Positions 47,913 to 60,100 of a stretch of 64,000 nucleotides of DNA are shown one piece after another. The stretch spans positions 727,001 through 791,000 of the forward strand of contig BRXU01000029.1 in assembly GCA_030267565.1 (NCBI GenBank), in the 5' to 3' direction. Position 1 is the stretch's first letter. Each line of letters starts with the position of its first letter. The notes under the pieces are model-generated. The model was not told the DNA's origin. It ran no database searches and was given only the letters and a program-made list of their open reading frames with translations. This stretch comes from Pleodorina starrii (lineage: Eukaryota > Chlorophyta > Chlorophyceae > Chlamydomonadales > Volvocaceae). The translations under genes were made by a program, and so were the position numbers.

Positions 47913-50900
47913 ATGGCCTTGCAACGACGGGGACTCTCGCGGCGGGACTCCATGGCACCGGTCCCTGGCTGCCGTATTGCAGCTGCTGCTGCTTGGTTCC
48001 TGAGGATATGCCTAATAGCGCTACCATACATACAGCCCGCACACTCACAAGGTATGGTGTGATAGCTTTGAACCGAGTGTCAGGTCCTGTTACTGGAGCC
48101 TGGCTCACAGGCGGGCAGGGACAACACGCTGCGTGGGCACTCCCTATCTATCGATCTAGCCCTTGCAGCTTGCACGTGGTGGGGTCGATGCTAGATACGA
48201 AATATTTCACGTAGTGCGCATTCCGCATGGCAACGAGCTGTGCGCGCTTGCTTTGCGTGGGTGCTCCATCCAGGCACGCAGATTCACATGTACCACACAC
48301 ACATATATACATGTGGGCGACCGGTTGACATGTACCATGTACGCAATCAGACGGGCGACGAATGACACACACACACACACATACACACGCATACATACAC
48401 GTGCACATCTATCCAGGGTTGTCACAGGCCGGCGGGCCCATTGTCCCAAATAAATCTGCCCCCCGGCCGATCACGTCCCTCCCCCCCGCACGCACCCTCA
48501 TGCGGTCGGTCCTGTCGTCCATCGGATGCCTTGAAGCTGAATGCAGGTCACCGGACTTCTACTATGACGAGATGCGGAATCCCCTTGGCCCGAACCGCTG
48601 TGCCTCGGACTGCGAATGCGACGGGATGCGCCTCTGCGCTCTCTCCGGATGGTGCACGGGCGTCGCACGGGTCGTGAGTCCACCCCCACCACCGCCGCCG
48701 CCGTCGCCGGTCTATTGTGAGCCTGCGTACGTGCGTGTGCATGCTGACGAAGGGATTGGAAATAGCTAGATAGATAGGTAGATAGATAAGTGAGAAGTTT
48801 GAGGCTTGGAGCATAGACACAGCTACGTAGGCCAACATACACACACGCACCATACACACGATCTGTCCCTGATACCATATTGCACGGCTGGATTTTTGGG
48901 CGGGGCCCCAGCGCGAAGCGCCCAGGGGGGCCCCGCCCTGTAGGATTGCCCATGTCCGTGTGTGGGACGTGGGATCTGGGATCTGGCTGGGAAGTAATTG
49001 GACAAGTGTAGACTTTCGGCCGTCGGAAAGGCTGCATAAGTAAAAGATTACATTCTTTATTGCACGGTAAATTTATTATTGGAACCCAACCTCGCATGAG
49101 TAGAAACCAGTTTGGCAGTCTCCATGGACCGAGGCCGAGGTCAAACCAACACCTCTCGGCCTATAATTAATTCCAGAAGATTCATCGTTCCTTAACGTGA
49201 AATTCTGACATGACGGCGTGAAATGAATCTTCGTTTCGGCAAGCAACCAACTATGTTTGCATTGCGAACATTCTTCCCGCAAGCCGCGACCACACCACAG
49301 CAGCTCTGCTTGCCGGTCCGATCGTCTTGACGCATATTACTATTACAGAGGTTGCAAGGAGCAAACCATGAGGGGCCAACTGCTGGTTGTTGGACGCCAA
49401 GGCGCCAATGCACGCACGATGCAGCGGTCTTCTGCGGGCCGCCCAACAAGTCCAGTCGGCAACCTAGGGGATGGACTTCTACGTTCCCTGTCCTAATGTT
49501 AAAGCAGTCAAGCCTCCTTTACGGCGAATACCTCAGTAGCGAAGCCTGTGCACTCTCGTCGGCAACTGCACTTCGTCGCAACCCTCGCAAACAGTTCCGC
49601 TGTCCTTCTATTGGCAAGTCAGCCTGCGTGATGTGTAAATGATACACTCCATACACTCCATGTCTACTGTCATGTAACTTCAGCCAATGCGCTGGCCGGA
49701 AGAGTTGCACAGGCGCGCGATGCTAAACATGGGTCGGATTGCTGAAGCCGCAGGCATTTCAGATATAAAGCTCTGGCTGCGTATCAGCAGGAATGTCGAC
49801 ACTCTCACAGTTGATGCCCTCGCCGCTCGCTTTGGAAATGCCGTATTTCGGTCGATGCGCACATGCGCTCATGCACCCGACGGGATGACGCGCTTCGCGC
49901 GGCGCCGGCAGGCCTTGCTAACGACTCGGCTAGCAGGCATTTCGGGAAAAAGCTCTGGCTGTCTATCAGCAGGAATGTCGACACTCTCACACTTCACGCC
50001 CTCGCTGCCCTAGCACTCAACTTAACCCGTACGGATTTAGTGGGGCCCCGCCCTTTTTTCCGGCTTCAAGGAAGCCGACACCAACCCCTTGTTTAGGCAC
50101 TAACCTGCCAATTGTGACCTCCCCAAACCGCAAGCCCGCCAGGGCCTATTCTCTTTCCCTCCCCTCCTGAACGCGCCCTCCCACTGCACTTGCCATGCGT
50201 GGCCGCCTCACGCATACGCTGCAGACCCCACATGCCAGACCATTAGCGGCTACACCCTCCAAGTGGGTGTGGACTACAATGGCGGCCCCGAGGTCTGTGA
50301 GAGGGACATGAATCTCGCCACCGCCGCTGCCAATTGCTCCTCCGACCCCGCCTGCAAGGCCTTCAGTCACCTCAACGCCAACAGCAGCGGCTTCGGCCTC
50401 GCCTGCCGAAAGCGCGAGACTGGCCCCACCACGGCCCGCAGCGAAACCACCGGATGGAGCAGCAGTTGCTTTTACGTGAAGATTCAGCAGAACGGTGAGT
50501 GATCTGGTTTGGATACGTGAAGGACATTCAGCAGAACGGTAAGCGGGTTGGTTTGAAAAGTGCGCGATGAGGCGGTGGATGTCTGATACTACCGGTTTAA
50601 CATATCGTAAATGCGGCGATCGACCTGGATCAACCGCCCTTTCGCATCACAGCATCCGTGTGTGATGAACTGATACGCACACACACGCGTACATACAGTG
50701 CGGTGTGATGATGAGCGATAGATGAGGACAATAATCACGTATACGTATGTGCCAAGAACGAATGGCTGGCGTGCCGGCCCGGCCCCTGCCCGCCACCGCC
50801 GCCGTCACCACCCAGCAGTATGTAGGCGACAAATAAACGCGCGCAGCGACACGCATCTATCGTAACCTCGCTTTGAGTGAAACATCCATTCATCCATCTG

Positions 50901-53814
50901 TCTATCCATGCAACTCCACATGTCCACAACTCCCCCACCATGCATCCCCTCCCCCACGTACGTTCCCCACCCGCCCGCCCGCCCTTGCCATCATCGATTC
51001 GCCGCTTCTGCACGCCCTCCTTCGTTCTGCACGCCCTCCTGCACGCAGCCCCGCCGCCGCCAGCCCAACCAGTCCCCCGCCCCGCCTTCAGCAGCCTCCG
51101 CAATGTGGCCCTGGCACGGCCGACGTACGCCTCCTCGAACGCGGAAGTGAGCTATCTGGCTGTCGACGGTGACAAGAGCGCCAGCGGCATCTTTGGTACG
51201 TCTAACTGGGATAAGAGCGAACACTGGCTCTCTGTCGACCTGGGCGCGTCCTACACCATCTACTTCATTGTGCTGTTTGCCCGCAAGGACTGCTGCGGGG
51301 AACAGCTGGTGAATGCGGAGATCCGGATCGGCGACACGGCGATCACAACGGAAGGGAACAACCTGCAAGCAAACGATCTGGGGGAGAGGCTGAACCCCTA
51401 TGGCGGCGGCTTGACGGGCGCCGTTTACAATGTCAGCTTGGATCCGCCGCGCACCGGCCGCTGGGTCACCGTCCAGAATTTCAACCGCAATTATTCCCGT
51501 GAGTATGTACCTTAGCGCGTTCGTTAAGGAGTCGGTGAGCAAGCCGGGCGAGGAGTGCGAGTTTGCTGGGGAGCTTGATTGATCATGCACGCACGCAAGC
51601 GAGCGACCTGTCATGAGCGAATTCAGTTGGTGCTTTGAATGGGTCGTCAGCAGCTTCCGAGCTAACTTGCTGCCGCGGGGCGCGTGGCGCTTTCCTGTAC
51701 ATACAGCTATCGATTCACGTAACGAGCACCCGTACTGTCGTGCCCAAAACCCTTCTGTTTCTCGTAGGCGCGATTGACAAAAGTTTGATGTTGCTGGAAC
51801 TGGAGGTGTACGGAACAGCTGGTAGGTTGGTTGGTTCGTTTGTTGTTACGTAATAATAGTAGAAAAGTTGACCACCCATCCAGCCATATGTATGTCACGC
51901 ATTAACGGGCAGCTGGTTGATTTTATTATTTGCATAACGGCAGGTAGGCACACGAACACACGCCCGCCGCTACGTTGGCTCGCTCCCTGGAATCGCACAC
52001 AAATACAGCAGCAACTAGCATATGCACATCTGCATTATAATTTATAGTTATATATACATAGTTCATAAATTGCTCGCAGCCCGCCATTATGTGTTCCATC
52101 AATAATAATAGTCGCCTATCGTACGCGTGTGCGTGTGCATGCAGCGAACTGCTCGAACGTCACTTCATGTCCTCCGACGAACACCGGCGGCGGTGGACCC
52201 AAAAAACGCATCGAATTCATGTACATCTTCATTATTCCCATCATCCTCGGTGGCATCGCCGTGATATCGGTCGTGGTCATCGCCGTGCTTCTCATCGTAT
52301 GGCTTGTCAGGAGGCGCAAGCAGGTGCGGCGGGTGCGTTTGTCCGCTGGCTCGCGCTCGAGCGCCGTGTTCGCATCGATATACACACATACGCGTGCATA
52401 TTCATCCGATCGGGCACATACATACGCGTGCGTCAAGTCCCGTGGGCCCTACGTGCGGTACCTTTCTGGGGGCGCGCCCCTTCGTTCCGGAAGCTTGTGC
52501 GTATGCGGCCTGCAAAGCTACCTACTTATGCTACCGGGGGCGGGTCGACATGGATCCAACTTTTCGACAGATAGATAGATAGGATGGCTCGCTAATAATA
52601 ATACGCACAGGCGGCGGCCTGGCTGATGATGTTCACGCAGGATGGGAGCGAGCCACTCCTTCCTGGCTGCTACATTATTCATTCTCCCACACAAGTCCAG
52701 CATGCCTGCCTGCCTGCTGCCAGCAACGTTTAGTTGTCCGTACATACCTGCATGTGTACGGTATGCGTACGGCGTGCCAACTAACGCATTTGTGTCGTCG
52801 TTCGTTGATTGTGGATACATACCGCACACACGCACGCACTGCTGCTGCGTGTACCGGTATGTCCCATTCCCCGCAGGGGTCGGGAACCCTGATCGCTTCA
52901 TCAGGTGGTCCGCAAGACGCTCCACCCCTCAATACCACCATCGCGGTCGTCAGCAGCCCGCAGCAGCCGCCCGCCGCTGGGGCTCCGTTCGCCGGCGTGC
53001 CTATGTACGGCACACCCGCCGTTGGCCCGTACAGCAAGGAGCCTGCTGGCGGCGCAATGCCCACTACTTTTACCGCCGCCGCCATGTTTGGAGGAAAGAG
53101 TGATCAAGCCGCCGCCGACGACGACAAGCCGGAATGGTTGCGCAAGGTGCGTATGTACGTAGAGCGGTGTGTATGTACGTAGAGCGGTGGCGAGCATGGC
53201 GGTTGTCGGTGTTTAGCAACGCAGAGCACGTTGTCAAAGCGGGCGCTTCCCTGGGAGAACGATGGATAGATGGATGGATGGATGGCGGTACAAGGATTGG
53301 CAAGGAGGCAGCAGGAATTCGTAGGACGAAGCCTTTGGCCGCCACACAGGCTTCGTCCTACGTACCGGTACCCAGCAGTACCCGCCGACTCATGGCGTCG
53401 TGGGCTCATGGCTGGCTGGCTGGGTGACCAGCAGTTCCCGTCATGACATGTACAGCTGCACTGCCTGGTGGCTACTGCTGCTGCTGCTGCTTGCTCTCAA
53501 GTCCCTCATCTATCATCATTATCCTCATCATTAGTACGTATCCACCTTTCTTCCACCATTGCGCTCATCCTGCGTGCCTTACGTTATCATAACCGCAGCG
53601 ACTGGAGCAGAAGCAGCAGCAGCAGCAGGACGCTGCGTCTGGCGGCAGCGACGCCGCGCCGCCGCCTACGCCGGCGATCTACGTCGTCACGTCGTCAGCG
53701 CCGCCGCCGCCAGAGACGACCGCCAACGGCAGCAGCAGTACGCCGGGGCTTCCTGTTACTGTTGGCACGGGGAATGCCAACACTTCCGCTGCTGCTCCCA
53801 ACACTGCCGCTTAG
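47913..53814 (+). CDS. Lectin-type receptor-like membrane protein (Cys-rich module, PAN-like, F-type lectin, TM)
   Basis: Exons 47913-48051, 48417-48716, 50225-50494, 51049-51498, 51768-51821, 52145-52323, 52877-53146 and 53599-53814; 625 aa, phases consistent. The signal-peptide exon (CRIAAAAAWFLRICLIALPY, ending PAHSQ) was found by matching the phase and ending of the paralog. Then come a Cys-rich module (NPLGPNRCASDCECDGMRLC, GWCTGVAR), a Pro-rich linker, and a PAN/apple-like module (YTLQVGVDYNGGPEVCERD, CSSDPACKAFSHLN). The F5/8-C-like F-type lectin domain follows: NVALARPTYASS, WLSVDLGASYTIYFIV, RKDCCGEQLVNAEIRIG, MLLELEVYG. A Gly-rich stalk leads to a TM helix (IFIIPIILGGIAVISVVVIA, then RRRKQ). 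The cytoplasmic tail is Pro/Ala/Gly-rich and ends with a Gln-rich exon. Likely role: cell-surface carbohydrate binding. The ligand is unknown. Confidence 0.85.
48898..50053. mobile_element. Possible inverted-repeat element in intron 2 of the lectin gene
   Basis: GGGCGGGGCCCCA at 48898-48910 is the exact reverse complement of TGGGGCCCCGCCC at 50041-50053, and a T run lies just outside both ends. About 1.16 kb lies between, without a recognised protein. The left end also forms a local hairpin with 48927-48938 around a GCGC-GAA-GCGC core. A non-autonomous DNA element is possible, but the target-site duplication (a T tract) is not informative. Confidence 0.4.
49751..50010 (+). repeat. Direct duplication of about 76 bp, 183 bp apart
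   Basis: The stretch starting CAGGCATTTC at 49751 recurs at 49934, with a long shared core TATCAGCAGGAATGTCGACA followed by CTCTCAC and CCCTCG. The copies differ at several positions. Both lie in intron 2 of the lectin-receptor gene, inside the possible inverted-repeat element. Confidence 0.75.
53320..53362. repeat. Perfect 14-bp inverted repeat in intron 7
   Basis: CGTAGGACGAAGCC at 53320-53333 and GGCTTCGTCCTACG at 53349-53362, separated by 15 nt. It lies between the two tail exons of the lectin-receptor gene and would form a stable hairpin in the pre-mRNA. Confidence 0.7.
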
Positions 53815-56800
53815 GGTTCGCCGCTGGTCCCAACCCTTAAACCCTAAACCCAACACTCCCATAGACGTCAACATTGTTAACACGGCGGCGGTCGGTGGTG
53901 GCGACGTCTGATGAGGCGGCTGCCGGTGGCGCTAGGCTGCGAACCAGCGGATGATGGTGCAGGATGCCGCCGCCGCGGCAGCAGCAGCAACGTCTTTGCA
54001 ATCGCAACCGGAACTCCTCAGGGATGGCTGTTCAACCCAGCTACTTCCAGCAATCACGCAGTAACAGCGATCCTACCCTAATATAGAGCAAAACCATGTG
54101 CCAGTATGTCGGGCACGCCGGCTTGCGCCGGTGGGTTCATTCGGTTGCTTGATTTCCGTTCATCATCGTGCCGTACGTACGTACCCGGCGCCACTACTAC
54201 CATGCATACGGTACTCCGTGCCGTGCGAGTTTATTTGCCATCCTCTCCTCGCTCATCGATTCGAAGTGAGGAGGCAGGAGCATCTGCTGCCGGGGTGGGC
54301 TTGGCGTTTGGCGCTAGATGGACGCACGGTGCGTGCATGATGGCCGAGGGTCGCTCGCCACCCTCGGCTGCTGCCATCGAAGTAGTAAAGCACACCGACT
54401 TGTGTCGTCCAAATCCAAAGGGACGATATTCATACATGTCTGCTGGAGAGTATGACGAGGGCCCATTCACACACCCGCGCGTAGCCATGCATACGTGCGT
54501 GTATGGATGGATGTACCGTACATCAACATGTGGCTGTCGAAAGAGCTGCAGTATTATTCACTGAACCGCCGTTTTACTGTAAACTAGAGATCGAGACTGG
54601 TGGAGATACCGTAATAAGAGGGCGTGCGGTGCCTGGATGGATCATGGCATGGGCAGGCGCACTTGTGTATGTACGTCTTGTGAGCTTTCCATTGACGATG
54701 CATCAAATCGGCGTGAACTAGTTGGTGTTTTCTCCGATGACAACATTGAAATGCGGCGGTAGGGGATGGGGCGAGGGAACGCAACTTGGTGCGTGCGTGG
54801 AGAAGACGGCAGCTTGGCGGCATCGATCAGCTTCAAGGCTCCAGCTTCCAGGCTCGGGCGGAATGTTGGACGTAGGCATGATCGGTTCCGCGGGCTGATG
54901 GTTTTACCGTTGGTGGGTGGGGATTAGCTGCTTATTACAAACCGTGTACGGCCGTGCCGTCAGTCGTCATGTACAGTTCGTTTCCCATGATGGTTTCGTT
55001 CTTCGTTCTGGAACTTCCAGTAACTGGAAGGGATCTAATCTTCGGACACACACACACACACACGCGCGCGCGCACTTCACATACGATGCCGAGAAGGGTG
55101 TACAGGAGACGACCGACCGTGTGGTTCGGACAGCAGGGCCGATACAAGCCGGCCCACTGTAACAAAAAGAACAACAGCAACCAAGATGACGCCAAGCGCG
55201 AGGCTCGTCGCCGCACAACTTGTAAGCACGAAATCGACGGACATAATCGCCAGTCTAAGATTCGGCGAAACGAACGACTTCGTCGGACAGAGCAATCGAA
55301 GAGTGCAGACGCCAGGGCGTGTATGTGTCTAATGTTCGCACGCTGCCGCCCAACCACGCAGGCACCTCCGCACACCCTTATTCCCCTCCCCTCTCTCCCT
55401 CTCCCATAACGTAGTCTCCTGTATAATAATCTCCTAATAATTACGAAACGGATGGACGCGCGTCACAGTCCGGCACGTGCTCAGCACGTCCCCACAGAGG
55501 CAGCCGCACTCTCTCGCCCCCTCCAGGCCTTCCAGGGGCGCTTACTGCACAAGAGGATGTGGGCGGATGTGGGTCAACTCGATGAAGACCTCACGGGAGC
55601 ATCAAGGCAAGGCCCCCACACACACACGCACTGCACGCAGTCAAAAATCGCGGCTCGGTGGCTTACTTCTTTCTCGCAACATGACCGTCTACGGTACTCG
55701 TTGTCGTGGGAAACGCGGGAGGGCCGAGGAGCAGGGCCCGAAGACAACACGGAACGACGCTCGGGGAGCGGCGAGGTGCAGTACGGTTACGACACTTGAG
55801 GCGGCGCGGGTGCGGGTGCCAGTGAGGTAGCACGGTACCGCATCCTCGCTCGGGCGGGATATGAATTGACGGACGGACGGACGGACAGGCGCGCCGACAG
55901 AACAGACAGAGGTACACGCAGATACGGCATGATACGGCAGACACGACACAGAAATGGTAGAGCACCAAGAGGTTAATGGTACCCCCAGGCGCGAAGGACC
56001 GATAAATCAAGCCGGGTGGGTTCGCAATTTCGGCCTTGTGGGCCTTATCTAACCGCACATTGGGAATATTCCGCGAAAGCGGTAGTGTGCTCCACACATC
56101 GCTCCACACACGCCCACAACAGTTCGCTGGTGGTCTGCGCGCCTTCGCTCTCCTTTTCATTGAACCCGGACATGCGCGGGCTGTGCCATGCACCAATATC
56201 ACCACCGACCATCGAGACCAGCCTTAAGTGCCACCTGTGCGCCCAAATCCAAGACCAACGCCAAAAAAGTGTCAGACGAAACGGCTTCTGGACGCCCGCC
56301 CCCAATTGTCGGGGCGTTGTACATTGTAAGCCCCAAGTACGAGGCATACACGCCGTACCAGCGCAGTACAGTCGATTCGGTGAGCGCTATGTTGCCCGCC
56401 TCACTCCCACAATACAACTCCCAAGGCCGCCGCACTCACACGCACACTCACACAAGCACACAACAGGGCTAGCTCGCGACATGCTTGAACAGGGCTAGCT
56501 CGCGATATGCGCGCTCATGCATACAAGGTTTGGGCCTTGTGTAGGGCGACGGCCGCGCCGTCTTGACCCATCTCCCACTTCCTCTCTCGGACATTTCGAA
56601 TCAAAAAGAGGGCTGATGGACTTTATGCAACCGAAACGGTTGGCGCCACGTAGGCCCAGGGGCAACTACGGTACGGCGATGACCATACGGAGACGCTTTA
56701 TCATTGGCAGCCAACGGCATAGCCCTTCCATGTCCGCAACCTCGGTCGTTGTGAAGAGATCAAACACACGATATGTACGGTAGAAAAGAGAGGCACCGTG

Positions 56801-57198
56801 CTTGTGCAATAAGGTGTTTCAACTAGAAATGAAATGGGCGCGTGAAAATTGCACCAGCCGCAACGCACCGGCCGAGCCTAGGGCGCGTGATTTTATACCT
56901 CCAAGGAGGGGCCCCGGACGGGACAGGTCTTGCGGGCGAGTGAGCGACAAGGGCATCGCATCACGGTCCAACCAAGCCCACGGGCCTGGCCGCAGCGCTC
57001 GGGCAGCCTGCCCGCCTAGCGGCCGGGCCACGACAACGAGCCACGGGCGCGGCAGCGGCAGCGGCGGCAGCCGCCAACGAGCCGACGGCCGGGGCCCAGC
57101 ACACTGGCTAAAGGGCCTACCACATCGACCCGTCGCCCCACCAGGGCCCACCTCCGCCGGGGCCCATCATCGCACCGTATGGAGCTGTCCGCCTGACG
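53815..57198. other. 3.4 kb with weak, unresolved coding potential
   Basis: Candidate plus-strand exon-like pieces occur near 54340-54485 (IEVVKHTDLCRPNPKGRYSY), 55070-55160 (FTYDAEKGVQETTDRVVRTA) and 56235-56395 (GRPPPIVGALYIVSPKYEAY). I could not join them into a gene with a start, stop and agreeing phases, and the last also has an open minus-strand frame. A TGTAA at 54579-54583 could end the lectin-receptor transcript. A CA/CG microsatellite lies near 55047-55073. The rest shows nothing recognisable. Confidence 0.3.
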
Positions 57199-60100
57199 CT
57201 AGCGCTCGGGCGGCTTTACCGAGCCGTGCGACGCGGGCGGCCGCAGCGACGAGTTGAAGTTGGTGTTGACGGGGATGGTCCGCAGCGAGGCGTTCAGCGC
57301 CGCCATCGGCGCAGCGGCGTTTGTGACGGACGTGTACGACGCCAGCGGCGGCAGACCCCCGCGGCGTCCGCCGCCGGCGGCGCTGACGGCACCGCTCAGC
57401 AGTGCGGCGGCACCGATGCCGACGCTTTCGCCAACGCTGTACAGCCCCGGCAACGTCGGGCCGCGCTGCGGCGCCGCCGCCGCCGCGCCCGCGGACGAGT
57501 TCGGCTGCCTTCCGCCAACTGCCGACTGCTGTATCGCCAGCCCCGTCACCTCCGTATTCTGCTGATGGTGCTGCGGCAGTGGTTGAGAGGGCGCGATGCC
57601 TAGCAGTCTACGATTCGTTACGGACTTGGCGCCACCGCCGCCATGGGTGCTCAGGTTGTCACGTAGCGCGGCGGCGTCGGAGAGACCGCCGCCGCCGCCG
57701 TCAGCGGAGACGAACGCCGTGTTGGCGTAGGTCTTGAACCCGCCGCCGGCGCCGCCGCCGCCACCCGGCATGGACCGCAACGTCGGCAGCCCCAGGGACG
57801 CTTTCCGCTGCGGGTACGGCAACGGGTACGACTGCGGTTGCTGATACGGCGGCAGCTGAAGCGGCACCGACGTCGCGGGCCCGTGGAGGCGCTTAGTTCC
57901 CCTTTCGGCTAGCGGCGGGAAGCGCAGCGGCGGCAGCGACATAGTCGGCGCCGCGCCGCCGGCGGCGGCGCTGGCGGCGGTTCCTAGCGTGCCGTTAATG
58001 GTGCTTCTGGCGTTGAGTTTGCCGTCGGCTGCGGTTGTTTTGTTGGTGGCGGCGCCGGGGATGGCGGAAGGCACGCCGTGGATTGTAGGCACGGGGTAGA
58101 GCGGGTAGTCCAGGGCGACGGTGGGGTTGGAGCCGAGCGCCGCGGGGATCATTGAGTAGTTGGGGTCCAGGCCCAGGCCCTGCGTTGGGTAGAAAGAAAA
58201 ATCGCAGCGGAGAAGGAGACGGCGTTGGGTGTACATGTGTGTGTTAGGTTGTGTTGTGTTGTGTTGAATTGTGTGTGTGTGTGTTTGGGCGAGGGCGTTG
58301 AGATACGGGTTTGTGTCTGTGTGTGTGTGTATGTTTGTTTGGGGTGTGGGGTATGTATGTGTGTGTGGGCAAAAGGGGGAAGGGGGTACAAAGACGGGTG
58401 TGTCTGTGTTGTGGGGGTCGGAGGGGCTGAGCATGGACCGAGTTCAGCGGCCCGCTACAGAAACCAGGCCGCTGTTGTGTGTTGTGTGTGTGAAGGCGTT
58501 GTGGTTGGGTGAAGGGTGGCGGTGAGGGTGACGGGGGATCTAGCGCCCGAGAGTCTGACCCCCAAACGGCAAAAGGAGGGGCCGCCCCACACCGGCCCCG
58601 ACCCGACCCGGCAACACAACGCATGCACGACACGGTGAACAAGTTCCAAACACCGCAGGGTGCTGCCGTACACCCTTGCGCAGAATAGTACGGCCGTGCC
58701 GTACCTTGGACCCCTCCAGCGGCAGTGCGGACGGCAGGCGCAGCGCCATGTGGGTCATGTGGTCACCCGCCTTGAAGTTGTCCACCACCGCCTGCTTTAC
58801 CTGGGTCGGTTTCGGTGTGGTGGTGGTTTCGGAGCATCCAGAAGCGGGGTTGGTTGGTTTCGGAGCATCCGGAGGCGGTGGGGATGGTAAGGGTGGGATG
58901 GGCGACGCAGCTGGAGGAAGGCAGACGTGTTCCTATCTATTTGGACTTTGCGCGTGAGGGGGACACGCGGCCCAGAGGTGGGACAGCGAGGCTTCATTCA
59001 TAACCCAACAGCCCGCACAGAGACACCATCACATGCCAAAAAAACCACATTCCCTCCCCTCCCCGACTGCATTCTTAATCCCCCTGCACCCTTCCCCCGC
59101 TCCTTTCCCCGACCCCTTGGCCCTCCCGCCCTGCCCCGTACCACCCCCCCCCGCCCTCGCTCACCTCCCGGTTGCGCACCGCCCGCCGCACCGCCCAGGC
59201 CCCCAGCAGCAGCGCTACCAGGCCCAGCCCCAGCCCCACACCCACGCCCGCGTAGAGGGCCGCGTTAGACTTCTTGCCGCCACCGCCGCCGCCGCCCGGG
59301 GGAGAGGGCGGGGGGAAGAGACCCGGCGGGAAGGCGCACTGCGCGCCCTGCGCCGAGCAGATGAGCGCTGCGGGTACGAGTGCGGGTTCGGGTGCGGGTT
59401 CGGGTGCGGGAGGAGAGGCGGGGGTGGAGAGGCGCGGGAGGAGAGGTGCGGGTGGGGGGTAAAAAGGAAATATCGCAGCGGAGAGGCGCGGGTGGGGAAG
59501 AGTGTGAGTGCGGCAGTCCGAAGAGGAAAAGCAGGCAAGCTGACAGACGCGGGTTGGGTGGAAGGAGAGCAGAGTGTGAGAGAGGGCGTTTGTTAAGCCT
59601 GGAGGTGTGGGAAGGGAGCTGTGCGGACTGGCGGCTGGGCGGCGGACCGTTCTTGACTTAATGCAATTTGGACTAGTTGATAGCACTTTGACTAGTTTAA
59701 TAAGTGCACTGTCCTCTCTGTGGTTGTAGCTGCTGCCCTCCTCACTCTTTTCGAGTACCTTCTGCAGACAGTTGGCGGGATGGGCTGGCCACTAAGCGTC
59801 AAGTCGCCACCCCACCCCGCGCCCTTCCTTTGCTTCCCCCTCCCTCGCCTCTTCCTTTGCTCCATCCGCGCGCGCACGCGACACCTCGCTATCGGCCCAC
59901 CCTCCCTCCCTGCAGCCCCGCGCCCACTCCCTTTTGCTCCACTCTCCTTTTGCCCTCCTTTTATACCCTCCTTTTTTCCCTCCCTTTTTTTCCGCGCCTT
60001 CCCCCCCCCCCAGACGCCCCCTCACGCACTTCTGTTGATGGGCGCATCCGCCATTCGCTGCAGCAGCGCCGCGCCCGTGTACCTGGCCGCTACGGCCTGC

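Noticed and set aside
53835..53852. CCCTAAA-like telomeric repeat
   Set aside because: Only about two degenerate units just after the lectin-receptor stop codon; too short to indicate an interstitial telomere.
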